Assembly: GCA_907164885.2 (NCBI GenBank)
Contig: OU015499.1
Location: forward strand, 145,137,154-145,201,153
DNA: 64,000 bases
Direction: 5' to 3'
From: Dolomedes plantarius
Taxonomy: Eukaryota > Arthropoda > Arachnida > Araneae > Dolomedidae
Every line of letters begins with the position of its first letter. Position 1 is the stretch's first letter. The notes under the pieces are model-generated. The model saw only the letters and a list, made by a program, of their open reading frames with translations. It was not told where the DNA came from and ran no database searches. The position numbers and the translations under genes are program-made. Positions 1-8,995 of the stretch are shown in pieces.

Positions 1-131
1 ACTGCCCTATTGTTATACCCTTAAAAAATACGGACAAGCATTTACGAGAAAAATTTTCGAATTCACTGACAAATGATAATGAACCTAGCACAAGTGGTGC
101 TGAAGAAAAAGAACATTTGTGAAAGAAAGTA

Positions 132-1544
132 CAGTGGACGCTCGTTAATTCGAACTCAAAGGTTCTCAGAAAAAAATTCAAATTATCCGATGTTAAGAGA
201 AAATATATAACTTTAAATGTGTATCACTGAAGAAGAAACTCTTCTAGTATGTATAACCCCAGAAAATATATTATACTATGTTATCTAAAGTTAAACATAT
301 TAAAAACAATACAGACTTACCTTAATCATAAAATGAAGCAGAAGATATGCAGTATAAAGTAAACTTTTATTAAAAATATGAATTACACTTTGGGGAAAAA
401 CTGTAAAATTGATGTTTGGTTCTGTTTATGATGCCTACATTGTTCAGACAGCTCCTCGATTTGAAGAAAACATTTCAATTCATTTTCAGAGGAAGGTTCC
501 ATCTGAATAAATGCTTTCAGAGTTTTAATAGAGTCCATTATGGCTTTGTCCATTATGGCCGCATTAAAAATATCTTTCGGCAGGTAAGTGGAGAAAAGCC
601 CTGGCAGTTTCCTACCGAAATTAGTGCATACGTCTTCGTTTACATCATTGCTTTGGCCACATACAGTTTGATAAGAAATATTTTGCCTTGACTTAAATCG
701 AGAAAGCCATCCATCACTGCATTTAAAATCTTCAATACCCATTCGACTTGCCAATTCATCAGCCTTCGTCAGCACTAGGGGTCCATTTATCGGAAAATTT
801 CGAGATCTAACATCCTGGAACCATAGCAGTAGAGCTTTTTCTAGAACTTCTTGGGACGCATTTCCCATGCGTTTCCTTCCTCTAATAAATTTTGATTTTT
901 CCCATGAATCTAAAACCGACTCCTTGTTTTTCAAATTAGTTGACAAGGCATTTTTAAAATTCCATAGTCAGCTGCTAACTTTGTTTTACATTCGCCATTC
1001 TCTACTTTCTTTAAAATTTCTACCTTTGTCTCCAAAGTTAGGATTTTGTACTTTCTACGTGTAGACATCCTGAATTTTTACACGTTCACACCACACAATG
1101 AGGAAGAAAAACTAGACCACATTAACTTGTCTGCACTGCAGTTATAACTGACGCAGCTCCCTAGAATCTGTAGTAAAGACTAGTTTTTCTGAAATTCTAA
1201 GAAAATCGATCCAAATAAAGGAAAATTGCTTTTTCCGTTTAGCACTAATAAGAAGGACAATAGCTACTAACGTTTAGCAGACATGCAATAGTCTAGGAAT
1301 GCAGGCATGTGCTTCTTTACACAGAAAAGAAATTTTGACACACAAAATAAATACAGTGTGTATTTTCTCTATTAAACGAGGAAAAAGAATTTTTTTTGTC
1401 AAATTTTTAGTTCGAATTAACCGAAGTGATAAAAATTTAGTTCGAATTAATGAGATATTTTTAACATTAACTCCAATACAAGTTTTTTGGGGCCTTTGGA
1501 TTAGTTCGAATTAACTGAAAGTTCGAATTAACGAGCGTCTACTG
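132..1544 (-). mobile_element. Tigger/pogo-type DNA transposon, internally deleted, TA target duplication
   Basis: The left end starts CAGTGGACGCTCGTTAATTC and the right end is its inverted complement with one mismatch (AACGAGCGTCTACTG). TA lies on both sides (130-131 and 1545-1546), as expected for the Tc1/mariner/pogo group. It is inserted in the BED region of a hAT remnant. The same TIR marks the 622-bp element at 38280 and its truncated copy at 45736, so one family has at least three members here. The transposase inside lacks the catalytic core, so it is non-autonomous. Confidence 0.88.
383..1068 (-). pseudogene. Tigger transposase remnant: CENP-B-type HTH domains fused to C-terminal tail
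   Basis: The ATG is at 1068 (minus). The first ~40 codons read a CENP-B-N/psq-like helix-turn-helix (KYKILTLETKVEILKKVENG), then a frameshift near 960. The open part (383..946) continues with the second DNA-binding domain (HTH_Tnp_Tc5-like; ALLLWFQDVRSRNFPINGPL, then SDGWLSRFKSRQNI). It then jumps from FSTYLPKDIFNA to a C-terminal tail ending ILQFFPKV. The whole DDE core, including the expected ADETG and LQPLD motifs, is missing. The deletion keeps the frame open, so the product would be a DNA-binding domain plus tail. Such a protein could bind the TIRs without cutting them, but expression is not shown. Confidence 0.8.
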
Positions 1545-1830
1545 TATAACGAAGATCACATTCGATATGGATTTTCGTGTTGTGATAAAGAAACGCCACC
1601 CAAACCAGAATGCATCATTTGCGTAGAAATGCTATCTAACGAACCATGGTACCCAGTAAACTGCTTCGTCATCTAAATTCAAACCATCGCAGCTACGCTA
1701 AGAAGGATAAATCATTTTTCTTGGGCTGTCAGATCAAAGGCGAAAACATAGGCTGTTATCAACAGTCACAGTTTCTGATAAAGCCTTAGAAGCTAGTTAC
1801 CACTTTCTGAATATAAGTATAGTCAGTTTT

Positions 1831-2280
1831 TATTATAAATTAATTTCTCAGCATATAAAATAAATTATACTCACTAAATTATTCATACTTTCTCTTAAGA
1901 CATTTCAGCACTGCAGATCTAAGATCATCTTCCTATCATAAGTCAAAATTGAATTGATATGTGATATTTAGTAGCATTTAAATACTGAAAAATGCACTGC
2001 CATTATTTGTATCTAGATTTAAGATTTGTGATTTACAACTGAATGGTAACTTTCAGAGATTTGCATTTAGTGCATTTCTCTAAATTTGACTTTTCAGTTA
2101 AAAGAAATATTAATTTTCTACATTTATAATCTGATTTGGTCAAAGTTATATGAATTTGAATTTTGATTTTATTTAATTGCATTGTTTATCGGTAAAAGTA
2201 TTGCCCATGCTTTGACAACTTCTCAAGCAGCTGAATTATAAACATAGATGAATTATAAATGTTAGATTAATGTAAGGTAA
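1831..2280. other. AT-rich spacer, nothing recognised
   Basis: No long frame, repeat end or RNA gene is visible between the hAT remnant and the TIR element that starts at 2281. Confidence 0.6.
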
Positions 2281-2455
2281 ATGCACCTATAATGGGCCAT
2301 GTTCCTATAATGGGCCACCCTTTAGAAATGTCGAGAAATTAAGGGTCTATTGTTACCTTAGGCAGTGGAAGGGGTGAGGGTCATTGGCTACTACCTGCGA
2401 GGATCTCTTAGCGTTGGAATTCAGTTCATTCCTTTAATTTATGCGAAGTGTAAGG

Positions 2456-2929
2456 CAGGCCCAGATTTCCGCATGGGCAAGTGGGGCACTTGCCCAGGGC
2501 CCCCAAATTTATGGGGCCTCCTAATTTAGTATTAAGTTGTACATATTTTTTAAAATTTGGTTTTAGGTTAATTCAGTAAAGGGGGGCAGTGGCGGATACA
2601 GAAAAAAATCCTGGGTGGGGCACAGTGCACCCACTATATTCATTTCAAAAGAAAATTTCCTGAATTATTTATTAACATTAAAAGTAAATTAATTAACACA
2701 TTATTATTATTATTATTATTTTTCAAATGTTTGACCTTTTGGTCGAAAATTTTTTGAATTTCCGGTCCGAATTTATGGGGGGGGGGGCCCTTGGTGAGTG
2801 TCCCACATGTTCATGTGGAACTCTACTCCTGGAGGGGGAGGGCACATGGCCTCCCTCTGGATCTGTCCTTGGAGGGGGCCCCCAAAGTCTGCTTTGCCCA
2901 GGGCCCCATTGGGTCAAAGTCGGGCCCTG
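2456..2929. mobile_element. Short hAT-type MITE with 8-bp target duplication GTGTAAGG
   Basis: The left end is CAGGCCCAGATTTCCGCATG and the right end is TCGGGCCCTG, giving inverted ends of the CAGGGCCCGA type. GTGTAAGG stands at 2448-2455 and again at 2930-2937. An exact 8-bp target duplication and CAGG-type ends are the hAT signature. It has no coding capacity. It belongs to the same family as 8330..8489. Confidence 0.85.
2587..2873. mobile_element. Possible second MITE nested in the hAT MITE
   Basis: CAGTGGCGGATACAG at 2587 resembles the inverted, degenerate right end CTGGATCTGTCCTTG at about 2859-2873. G-rich flanks (GGGG on both sides) hide any target duplication. This would explain why this hAT MITE is 474 bp while its relative at 8330 is 160 bp. 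Confidence 0.35.
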
Positions 2930-3362
2930 GTGTAAGGTGTATTCTGCTAGAGAGAAGAAAATTTGTGTTTGTTTTAACGTCTGCTTAAGAAATCTGTTAA
3001 GGTAAGTGAATTTTTCAAAAATTTTTATTCAAGTACTATAATGCCTGTTTATTGACTTAAACTATTATTCATTATGATAGTATGTATAATTCAAATTGTA
3101 CAGTGATTAAATGACAAAAAACTTAGATTCCATTGTCAAAATAGCGTGGCCCATCATGGGATCACGAATTGTTGCACTGTCCCTGTATTGGGCCAGCCCG
3201 TGTACTGGTACAAATTATTTTTTCGGAAATGTCAATATTTGCAACAACATACCAGCTGTGACAAGTAAAGCGGTACATCACCGGCAACATTAACCATAAT
3301 TTTTAAGTAAATTTAATTTTAGATGTTTAAGTTAGTAAATTTATATTTCAGTTTTATATATA

Positions 3363-3982
3363 CAGTCGAACCTCCATATATCGAAGTAGCAAATTGCAGG
3401 AAAAAAATTCGATATATAGAAATTTCGATATATAGAATTGAGCTTAGTTTTATCATAATTCTCCTAAAAAAATTAAAGCTAATTTTCGTATACGAAACTC
3501 CATTTCTAATTTATATGCGAATCCCATTAAATGAAAGTTAATAACTAAAAATGAATTAATATGAAAGATTTATTGAGTACTACATATCTTAAAAAAAAAA
3601 ACAATAATGCAGACAATGGTTACAATGATCATAGTTACATTCTTTAAAAAAAAAAAAAAACTACGAATATCTTGCTGAACAGCCAGTTTTGCGGAAAGTT
3701 GAAAGAAAGGTTCGTATTTATTCAGTCCACTAAAAACTTGATCAGGCACATTTTCCGTGAATTAAAGTCCACGACGTATTGTTTCAAATGACAAAAATTG
3801 GGAGATTTTATTCTAAAGTGGAATAAAATCTCCCAATTTGTCTTGAAAAAAAATTTCGATGTATAGAGATTTTTTCGATATATAGAAACAATTTTTCTAT
3901 GCAATGAACATGGAGATTCGCTAAGAGTTCGATATATAGAAAATTTCGATATGTGGAAGTTCGATATATGGAGGTTCGACTG
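3363..3982. mobile_element. Pogo-like MITE with TIR CAGTCGAACCTCCATATATC
   Basis: The 5' end CAGTCGAACCTCCATATATC is repeated inverted at 3963-3982, with TA on both sides (3361-3362 and 3983-3984). The motif TTCGATATATAGAA recurs several times just inside both ends. Length is 620 bp and no transposase frame is present. Confidence 0.85.
3796..3838. repeat. Perfect 18-bp hairpin inside the pogo-like MITE
   Basis: AATTGGGAGATTTTATTC and its exact complement are separated by 7 bases. It is not at the element ends, so it is not part of the TIR. Confidence 0.9.
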
Positions 3983-4454
3983 TATTTAGTGTAGTTGTAC
4001 TGTAGTTATAAAATGAAGATACCGGTTTAAAAATATACATCATGTTCTTACTTCCTTTTCTTTCCAATTTTATGATATTTTAGAATTGATTTTTGTTCCA
4101 TAACAGATTAAATAGATGGCCCATTAATGTTGTGATGGGCGATATTGATGACCCATTATTGGGTGGCCCATTATGGGTACATCGGATAAAGTAATGGCCC
4201 ATTATAGGTGCATCAGGTTGGTTATTATTTATGTGTATATATATATATATATATTATGAATGCAGCCAGTGCGCTCCAATTACTACTACAGATGTAATAC
4301 AGTTATTAAAATGGCAGGTAAAAATTTGGACCAGTTTGGTTTATCTATAGCTTTGAAAATTCAGATTTACATCAATTTTTCTCTTAACCGGCCCATTACT
4401 GGTGCGTTTAGCTTACTAATTCTGTTTACAATAAGAATGTGTCTTATGTAATTA

Positions 4455-4931
4455 CTAGCGGCCCGTCCCGACTTTGTCCGGGTTGAACAAAATATTATAC
4501 CAATAAATTTCCAGTTGATAGCCAATAAATTGTAAATCTTTTTTTACCTTAATAATAACCTAAATAATACCTTAAATTAATTTTATGTTAGTTAATAATT
4601 AAAATAAATTTTTTAAAAGTAAAAGGCGTGCCGGAGAACGGCTAGGTTCGAACCGCTAGCGTCAGAACAGAAGCCCACCGCGATAGCACTACGATAAGGA
4701 TCGTTGAAATCTTCGGAACAAAAAGCGGTAGAAGACAGTAGCGGAAACAATGGAGATTGTTAGGATTAAGCCCCTAACTTTATTTCTACTGATTAGATAT
4801 ACATAATTTATAGCCTATGTCCATCTGGAATAATGTACCTTTCAAACAGTGAAAGAATTTTTCAAATAGGTACAGTGGTTCTGAAGATTACCCTCCACGT
4901 ACAAAATCCCCTCTTTATATATTAGTATAGA
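4455..4931 (-). mobile_element. Non-autonomous Helitron-like element, A/T insertion site
   Basis: Read on the minus strand it begins TCTATACTAATATATAAAGA (4931 downwards) and ends CTAG at 4458-4455. A short hairpin (CCCG, gacaaagt, CGGG) lies just before the 3' end. The flanking bases are A before the TC and T after the CTAG, the Helitron target. No TIR and no target duplication are present, as expected. It has no Rep/helicase frame. A tRNA-like promoter lies inside it. Confidence 0.65.
4640..4690 (-). promoter_or_regulatory. tRNA-like internal Pol III promoter (A and B boxes) within the Helitron-like element
   Basis: On the minus strand, TATCGCGGTGGG (4685-4674) resembles a tRNA A box and GGTTCGAACC (4654-4645) is a near-consensus B box. 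The spacing is about 20 bases between boxes, shorter than in most tRNAs. It may be a captured tRNA or SINE fragment. No cloverleaf was confirmed. Confidence 0.4.
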
Positions 4932-4950
4932 TTAAAAACATCTAATAAAA

Positions 4951-7560
4951 GAAATTGTTCATTTAAGTATAGTTATTTTTGGATTTTTCTTTATAATATC
5001 CAAACTTGCTTAGATACCTAAAAAGAAACGTGCTGATGTTTATGTCCTTGGGACTTTAGTATAAGGTCCCAAGCCCAGAGTACATGTAAAGAGAGCGAAT
5101 ACAATATACAGAAGGAAATACACAGACACAGAGATTTTTTTTATTTTTTGTTACACTGATGATGACTCTGGCGGATACTGGTGTTAAGAATCCTAGTACT
5201 AATAAAAAATTAAAAATGAATAATTACAATTTTAGTTCACATATCAGTATAACAAGATAATTAAAGCTTTAAAATAATCTTGGAATACATAACAAAACAT
5301 TTAATGGATTAAATAACTATATAATAAAAGTACTAACTCAAATAAGTGAAAATTTCAAGTGCCAGTAAAATGTTAAATACTCAATGACTGAAAAGTAATG
5401 CAAGCAGAATACATTTTTGCAAACATTAAAGCATCCATACTTGACAAACCATACAGTCATATTTGTTGTGCCATATATAATTAAAAAACTATTTAAAAGA
5501 GTAACAACTGTTTACAAAAGATCTTTACGAATGACTCATGTTTTGGAAGGCTTCTAACGATCTCTTCTCATATCATTGATTCATAATTCTCACCTTAGCA
5601 TTTAGATTTTTAAGTGGAAACTTAAAATATCCTATACAACTCCCCTTTTGGAAACAATTTGTGTAATCAATAGCACATCTCTCCATCTCCTATAAAGCTT
5701 TTAACAACAAAATATGCTGAGTAAATGACAAATCAACTAGAAAACAAATAGTTAGAAAATAAAGAAATGTTTTGATAGTTGAATCAATGGCAAATTTTAG
5801 TTCTAAAGGTGAAGTAAATGATGCTGCTAGGAATACACAATAAAGGTATAATATATTAAAAATCAGAAAAGAAAAAATTGTGTACATTTACACAACTTAA
5901 TATATCAACAAAAGTAACTAAGTGAATTTTCAGTAAAGGTTTAAACAAAGTATTATTCATGGATAAACAACTTTAGCATTCATCTGAAATGTACATCTTT
6001 TCAAAATCGCTGTTTCATAAACATTGCATCTAAGTAAAACGACTAGGAAAAACTTATATGTACAATCCTCGTTCTGTGACTTATATTGCTTCATTTTACA
6101 ACTAAATGCAATCCAAATTTTAAAGTTGATATTATACAAATATAATGGCATTTTTTTTTGTACAATAAACTTATTTTATTCAATAAAGTATGTACATTTT
6201 ACTAGCAATTTAAAGAATATAACAAAATATACTTTTAATGTCAAAGCTATTGTAAGACAGGCAAAATTAGTAAGGGTAGTTACTTAAGTTTCAATTCTAC
6301 CATAGGTAGAAGTATACCATAGGTAATGTATTAGTATTCAGCTTAAAAATTCTTTATCGATTTCTGCCTGGAATAAATTGGTACAAGTTACACACTCTAT
6401 TTACAATATTTTTCTCGGCTTTGAAGAAAATACCTTATATTTATATACAAAAGTGAACTAGAGTTCACTTTTGACCAAGAGTTCTTTGAAATAACTGTTT
6501 AATATAATTTTCCATTACTTTTTATGACGATTTAAATTATTATTAAAGGGTTAATAATTTAGACATATCTTAATAATGTAGTACATCTTTATTGATAATT
6601 TCATTAAGATTGCATTTCAACAAAATGATTCAGAAAAATTGTGTGTATAATCTTTATCAAGTGAGCAAAGTTACTTTATTTTAATGCTAAATACAATACA
6701 AATTTTCAAGTTAATATTATGAAATTATTTTATCTTTTTACAGTGTCAAACTTATTTTATTTTTTAACGAGTATACTTTTTTAATGGTATTTAGTACAGT
6801 TTAAGAAAATAATTTAAAGCATGAAATTATTTTAAGAATACACAAACTGGTACAAAATTAATATTGCAAATTAGTTAGGTTTCAGTGCTTACATAGCTAA
6901 GAACGTATCAAGCTTGAAAAACAGTGTTTGAACTACAGAACCAAATCTGAACTACAAAACATTTATTACAGTATATAAAAAGTTCAAAATGATTGAATAC
7001 ATATGTCACAAGAAGTTAAAGGTTTTACATTTTAGTAAACAATATTATTGTCCAAAATACCTAAAATAATTATTACAAAAACGTAAAACAAGAATAAACA
7101 AGCATAAAACTAGACGTAAAATAAGAAGAAATAACTGTGTAATATTCATGAACAGAAATAGTCTAAGGAATGAACCTTAATCATCGTTTATAAAATGCTA
7201 AAAGTCATGTGGAAATACACGCTCTGTCAAAAAAAGATGTACTCACTTCGAATGATAAAATTCTCAACGAAAGAATGATTATATTTTCTTAAACCTTGCG
7301 AAATATTGAAAAAAGTGTTAAAATACCTGTTACATACAACTGATATGAGGAATTTTATAAATAATCTTAAATTATTTAATTCAAAATGAAGGTATCGTCC
7401 AAAAACACATGCAAACGCATAGGAACGGCTTCTGTTTTCTAACCCTCGAGAATCACGTGATCTGTAGCAGACGAAAACTGACGTATCCAGTCACGTTGCG
7501 TCGTTTCGCCTTATAATATTACCTAAAAGTGCGGAATTCGGTGGGAGTGTCTTAATTCTT
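4951..7560. other. AT-rich gene-free stretch
   Basis: Only short frames under 90 codons occur and none resembles a known protein. A weak internal similarity exists between about 6090-6190 and 6680-6780 (both contain CAAATTTT, AAGTT and ATATTAT in the same order), perhaps an old duplication. Confidence 0.5.
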
Positions 7561-7581
7561 TCGCGTTCGGATGACGACTTA

Positions 7582-7768
7582 GGGGCCTGTTCACATAGGA
7601 TTCCGATGCGTTGCGTTAAGGAAAAGATGACGTTAAGACGAAAATAAACCAATCATATGCCTCCAAACGATTAGCAATGAAATTTTTAAAGCCTATGATT
7701 GGTTTATTTTCGTCTCAACGTCATCTTTTCCTTAACGCAACGCTACGGACTCCTATGTGAACAGGCCC
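7582..7768. mobile_element. Foldback MITE, Harbinger type, TTA target duplication (member A)
   Basis: Nearly the whole 187 bp folds on itself. The arms begin GGGGCCTGTTCACATAGGA and run through TTGCGTTAAGGAAAAGATGA to ACCAATCAT, with a short centre. TTA lies on both sides (7579-7581 and 7769-7771). A 3-bp TTA/TAA target duplication is typical of PIF/Harbinger. Member B is at 12952. Confidence 0.85.
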
Positions 7769-7889
7769 TTAATATAGTTTTTAACAATGATATGTTTCAT
7801 AACAAAAAAAACGATGCTATATTTTTTCTCGTTTTATTTATATCATATTTATTTTTCTCATTGTATAGCTTTTGAATACTACTCAAACA

Positions 7890-8045
7890 TCAATTCTATT
7901 GTTTTCAATTAAGAAAATCATTGTATTCCATATTTTAAGGACTGTCCGGCGGTCAATGCGCTGAGGAGGGCCCTAATTGAATTCAGTTCGTGCCCCCCCC
8001 CCCCAAAAAAAAAGTTAGAAGCACACTACGCCTATGCCTGTGACA
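7890..8045 (+). repeat. Dispersed repeat with poly-C/poly-A core, also at 42187 and 49603 in inverse orientation
   Basis: The block AAGGA(c/a)..GTCCGG, GAGGAGGGC, GAATTCAGTT, a poly-C run, poly-A and GTTAGAAGCACACTACGCC occurs here. It occurs in reverse complement at about 42187-42365 and 49603-49760. The boundaries and class are unknown. Confidence 0.6.
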
Positions 8046-8252
8046 TTACTCTGTCAAGTACACGACTCTGACTCTTGGTAGAGTGCAAACGTCTTATCTT
8101 GGTGCTCTTTCCGTTCAACCACGTGTTAGCCTATGCCTAGCTGGTGTATTTTTTGAGTTTCCTATCTCAGTACTTGTGACCTTACGGGGCTTTTGGCCTC
8201 CGTGTGACACAATGCTGCAATAGTGACAGCCTTTTCGGACTCTACTAATATA

Positions 8253-8995
8253 ATGGATAAACCTGGGACTTCAAAAGTGGACTGGACTGCAGAAATTGCA
8301 AACCTAACTCTAACGGCGCCGGTGAGCAGCAGGGCCTGTTTATCGCATGGGCAAATCGGGACTTTGCCAAGGGCCCCTGATACTAGGGGGCCCCAAAACC
8401 CCCTTGGTGTATGCACCTAGTACTTCTAATAGTATGTATTTTTATAAATGTCCGTAAGGGTGGCCCCCAAAGTTCATAATCGGGCCCTGGTGAGCAGTCG
8501 GGAAAATCTAAGGGAAATCAAGTGTATCTTCACTGGGAAAGCAGGTATGAAGGCGTTTCAACCCTATGCTTGAGCTATCGACGAACATATACGGAATTTG
8601 GAGTATCCTATCGATGTGTGGAATCAACGCGCTCAATTTTTCCGGGACTGGTAGACTGTAGGTATGTGGCCACATATTTACTTTCTCGTGGTTGAGTCTG
8701 GTGTTAAAAATTGTTAAAGCTATCATAGGGCGAGAAAGAAAGCGAATTTTTCTCTGTTAGAACTAAAAATGCAAGAAAATTCAATAATAGTGATTCCCAA
8801 TCTGACGAAAGCGATAATGCTAACAATTTTAAAAAGGCTCCAAGAATCAAGAAATTAGCTAAGAAATCCACTGTTGTGGACGCGGTATAGAATCCAGTGA
8901 ACTAAATAATAGATTTGCTCAACTCAATGACGAAAGTGAGGGTACTGCAGAAAATCAAGAAAATATCGAGGAGGACAATCCTAATGATAATCTAG
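8253..8995 (+). pseudogene. LINE ORF1 (gag-like) remnant, N-terminal part, interrupted by a hAT MITE
   Basis: The ATG at 8253 opens MDKPGTSKVDWTAEIANLTL. A hAT MITE (8330..8489) splits the frame, which resumes ENLREIKCIFTGKAGMKAFQ. The later part, in other frames, is acidic and serine-rich (SDSQSDESDNANN), then RFAQLNDESEGTAENQENIE. This architecture fits ORF1 of Jockey/X-like LINEs from arthropods: a disordered head, an NRFxxLND-like motif, then a PRE_C2HC domain. The PRE_C2HC part is found 3 kb downstream (11978..12600). Several stops and frame changes mark it as dead. The link between the two parts is inferred. Confidence 0.45.
8330..8489. mobile_element. 160-bp hAT MITE with exact 8-bp target duplication GTGAGCAG
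   Basis: The ends are CAGGGCCTGTTTATCG and, inverted, CAGGGCCCGATTATGA. GTGAGCAG is found at 8322-8329 and 8490-8497. It is the same family as 2456..2929, and it disrupts the LINE ORF1 frame. Confidence 0.9.

Larger units (their letters stand above)
1..1830 (+). pseudogene. hAT transposase N-terminal remnant (BED-finger, ZBED5/SCAND3-like), split by a Tigger element
   Basis: Two pieces flank the Tigger element at 132..1544. The left piece reads NEPSTSGAEEKEHL near 78-119, typical of the low-complexity head of this hAT group. The right piece (about 1547-1740) reads EDHIRYGF, then PECIICVEMLSNE, and after a frame change VPSKLLRHLNSNH. This matches a BED-type finger with paired Cys in CIIC and His in HLNSNH. 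In hAT transposases this finger binds the element ends. The reading frame changes at least twice and stops follow, so it is dead. The catalytic core is not seen after 1830. The BED motif is clear; the subfamily assignment is inferred. Confidence 0.55.
2281..4213. mobile_element. Unclassified TIR element with repeated TGGCCCATTAT motifs
   Basis: The first 20 bases (ATGCACCTATAATGGGCCAT) are repeated exactly, inverted, at 4194..4213. Inside each end lies a second, less perfect copy of the block ATAATGGGCCACCC (2307-2320; 4161-4175). More relatives of TGGCCCATTAT/TGGGCCA occur near 3147, 3190, 4115 and 4150. The element holds no open transposase frame. Two other elements are nested in it (2456..2929 and 3363..3982). 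Flanks give no clear long target duplication. If the TIR starts at GCACC it is flanked by AT on both sides, as in ISL2EU-type elements, but that assignment is tentative. Confidence 0.6.

Noticed and set aside
8162..8416. 84-codon minus-strand frame
   Set aside because: It is the antisense of the LINE ORF1 head and crosses into the hAT MITE.
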